Shown here: piece after piece, positions 61,034 through 64,000 of the stretch
Layout: each line of letters starts with the position of its first letter
How positions within the stretch are numbered: the stretch's first letter is position 1
From: Adenanthera pavonina
Lineage: Eukaryota > Streptophyta > Magnoliopsida > Fabales > Fabaceae
Assembly: GCA_026686845.1 (NCBI GenBank)
Contig: JAIVEN010000008.1
Coordinates: 10,694,501 to 10,758,500 of the forward strand
Direction of reading: 5' to 3'
DNA length: 64,000 nucleotides
Notes under the pieces: generated by a model
Told to the model about the DNA's origin: nothing
Databases searched by the model: none
The model's input: only the letters and a program-made list of their open reading frames with translations
Program-made: the position numbers and the translations under genes

Positions 61034-64000
61034 ATTACTTAGTGAAACAGCTAATTAATTAAAGATAATGAAGTTATTTGCACAAATATAAAATGCTTGA
61101 AAGGATTGATAGACATATTTTAAAAATAAAGGAGATTCAACAATGATCGGCTACATGAATCATATGACGCCAATGAGATTTTAAAAATAAAGGAGATTAT
61201 CTATACATAATTAAAAATCAAGGGTATTATATGCTTAGCATAAAATAAGTTATGAAATTTCATAATCTATATCATTTAAATTAAAAATTGTCTTCAAAAT
61301 TCATAAGAGAATAAAATTGATTCTTGTCAAAGTTTAGAAAACTAGATTGGATCAGCCTGTGCAATGGGCTAATCAATGAACGATGTTTAATTCAGTCCAG
61401 AAAATAAGATGAACCAGCGTAAAAGAAAATTGGTAAAAAAAAAATGCTGAAACGGGTCAAAATAAAAAAAAAATCGGAGTGATTCATGAGTCAAGCAATT
61501 CAGAAAATTTTTTCTTTTCTTCAAAGAAGATGAAACAGCAACACCAAGGAGAACCAAAATTTAAAAAAGAATAAGAGAAACGCAAGAAGGAAAAGAAAAA
61601 AAGGAGGAGGAGGAGCATGCCAGAAGAAGAAGAAGAAGGAGAAGAAAAAAAGGAGGAGGAGGAGGAAGAACGCAAGAGAGGAAAATGAAGATCAAACTAG
61701 CCGAAAAGATGGTGTTATGAGTATCCTGCGAAACTAGAGCTTCACCTAGTTAAAATAAGGGAAAATTTGGGGTTAGACCCTTAGAAAATAATATTGCAAT
61801 TTATGATCTCAAAATGACTGACCAATATAAAATTCAATTTGAAGCTCATTATACATTTAAATTCTTATGGAAGATACGTTGAAAATCACTCAATGTCACA
61901 TGACACTTGTTTTATCCCCATCTGATCCCCATGTTTAGAAATTGTGGAAAATAGATTGGAAATATGAGAGGATTGGTTGAAAATTCTTCAAGACTAGTTA
62001 GAAATCACGTAAATAACAATCAAATTAACTTCAAAAAAGGATCATGGTTCTTCATCAATAAGTCATTTTAAAAAGATCCTAAGCTCAAATTTTCCCTCAA
62101 AATAAAGAAATGAAAGAACCTGAGAGATGGATAGAGAAAAATGAAGCAGAAGTGAAAAGTCAAGAGGCATGAGTGGTGTTTGGATCATCAATAACTTTAG
62201 GGCTAATTATTAACCTGATTGACCCGATAAACCTGGTCTAACCTGACAAGATTGAGTTAGGTTAAATTGGGTCAAAATGAAAACAAAGACAAATATAGGA
62301 CTAAAAGACTTAGCCATGAGGCTAGGCTGGACTAGGTCTTGGGGTTAACCCTTGGACCAACCAACCAACCAACCCAACCTGGTATATTAAAAAAATACCT
62401 ATTAAATGGGAAAGTCATAAAGTCGCATAATCCCTCTCCTTCTATTTCATGCACAACACCCCTCACCAATCTTCATTGTCTTCCATCTACCAGGCATGAT
62501 CATTCTTGGTTAACCCAAGCACCCACATAAAGCATCAACATAGAGAACTATCCCTCATAAAGCGTAATGTGACTTCAATTTGATTTGTCCCTCCAAGTAT
62601 CAGCATATTGAATCATTTTCTCTCAACTCAGCGAAATGTGGCTTCAATTTGATTTGTCGCTCCAAGCATCAATTTGATTTGCATATTGCTTCTTGATGCC
62701 AACTAGATCTGCTCTTTCTTTTTTCTTAGCCTATGTTTTGGCCCAAGTTCAACATTCAACCATTGGAAAAAAAACTTCTTCACTTGGTCCCACAAGCCTG
62801 GTCTCCAGCTCAGGAAACCTAGCCCCGCTCAATCTGGTGTCGGGTTCTTTCGAGCTGAACTAGGCTATAGACTGCAAAGTCTAGCCCAAAGCATCATCTA
62901 GACCAGGCCGCTTTGGGTTGATGACCAACCCAGTATGGCCCAACCTTGTATAGCCCTAAGTAGCTTTGCTTTGGTACAAACCCCAATGCATGTATCATAA
63001 ATGAAGCGTGACTTCTGTAGTTTTTTGGTGAAGTGATCTTTGTTTCCTGTGAGAGGCATAATTTTTTGCAACTTTCCAAGTCTGTATTAAAAAGCTGTGT
63101 AGGCTGATTTGGTTTGTGGAATGATTTTCATGGAACGTGAATGTGATATGAAAGAAAATGTGAATAAAAATGTAAATGAAATTGAGGGATAATGGAATAA
63201 GATAAATATGTGTAATATGTCATGGAAAGAAATAAATATCTATGTTTAGTTAGATAATATTACTCCTAATATAGAATATATTAAAATATATGTTATTAAT
63301 TTTTTATGTATTAAAAATTATAATATATATTATCAATTTGTTTTAATTAGTAAAAATACTTTTACACATACTTTATAAAAATATCAAAATATGTTTATGA
63401 AGAATAAAAATGAAATATAAATAATTATATAATAAAATAAATTTAATCTGTTTGTTATTTTTATGTTAAAAATATTTTTACATCTATTTGCTAATAAATA
63501 ATAAAATAGTCAATCTCAATTAAATTTTTTAACTGTAGTTTTTTGTTTAAAAAAAAAAATCATTGCTACTGGTTATCACATATACAGAATTGATATAGGA
63601 AAGGACAAAAAAACCTATTAGATATGCAAGGGTATTTGTGGTAATTTAGACCCCATTCCATGAATAGTACACTATTCTTCTTCGTTTCATTAGGAATGGT
63701 CATTATGTCACAAAGTAGACACCATTCCTGGAACGGAATACAAAGGCAAGAAGTGAACCAAACTTGCACAGCATCTGCATCCCCAGTCCATTCTAGGTTC
63801 TATAATACTCCATCTGATTTTAAATATAGATTTTTTATTTTAATTATAGATATAAAACTCTTTATAATATATAAATTACTATTTATTATATATTTAAAAA
63901 AATATCCTTATTTAATACATTTTAAAGAGAGAGAAAAATATTTAAATAAAGATAATTTTAAAAAAATATTATAATTTTTAAAAAAATTAAGATAATTAAT
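61034..64000. other. Intergenic sequence to the window end
   Basis: No gene. 61560-61680 is a purine-rich (GGA/GAA)n tract, whose opposite strand gives a meaningless Ser-rich ORF. 62200-62960 contains repeated segments (GTGACTTCAATTTGATTTGT near 62570, GTGGCTTCAATTTGATTTGT near 62639) and CCAACC repeats near 62358. 63099-63780 may be another MITE: GGCTGATTTGGTTTGTGGAA at one end and GAACCAAACTTGCAC at the other, with AT-rich filling. A Stowaway-like start (CTCCATCTGATTTTAAATAT) lies at about 63810 and runs off the window. I searched this stretch for the missing SCPL first exon and found none. Confidence 0.45.

Noticed and set aside
61484..61675. Ser-rich minus-strand ORF
   Set aside because: It is the complement of a purine-rich GAA/GGA microsatellite-like tract.
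1..64000. CRISPR arrays, rRNA genes, bacterial operons
   Set aside because: No regularly spaced identical repeats with unique spacers, no rRNA sequence, and the introns and element types are those of a plant nucleus.

Overview
This window looks like nuclear DNA of a flowering plant, most likely a eudicot. It is AT-rich and dominated by transposable elements. Its few host genes have short GT-AG introns and belong to plant families: an RNase T2, an ATL-type RING-H2 protein and a serine carboxypeptidase-like (SCPL) protein. I cannot name the species. Repeat families, boundaries and identities were read by eye without database searches.

Layout. 1-1324 is a Ty3/gypsy LTR cut by the window edge. 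About 1.3-9.2 kb is duplicated intergenic sequence (block A) containing Stowaway-like MITEs and recurring units of about 250-300 bp. 9534-21593 is a long Ty1/copia element of Sirevirus/SIRE type with gag, pol and an extra env-like ORF. It sits inside an older PIF/Harbinger-like MITE whose TAA target duplication is still visible on both sides. About 24.1-28.9 kb is a second copy of the duplicated block (B), ending at a perfect solo gypsy LTR (28869-31586, CATTG duplication). 34571-35657 holds a complete three-exon RNase T2 gene on the minus strand. About 37.1-45 kb is a third copy of the block (C), interrupted by a hAT-like element and by a decayed, internally deleted gypsy chromovirus on the minus strand (38037-44036). 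46.4-48.1 kb is a less AT-rich stretch I could not assign, followed by an intact 602-bp MITE. 53098-53508 is an intact single-exon RING-H2 gene. 54055-60483 holds 13 exons of an SCPL gene on the minus strand; its signal-peptide exon is not seen. A LINE remnant and AT-rich sequence fill the rest.

The host genes do not form an obvious pathway. The RNase is basic, has two introns, keeps its catalytic residues and lies in repeat-rich duplicated DNA. That fits an S-lineage (self-incompatibility type) RNase as well as an ordinary S-like RNase, but no F-box partner is visible. All retrotransposon coding regions carry stops or frameshifts and are annotated as broken.
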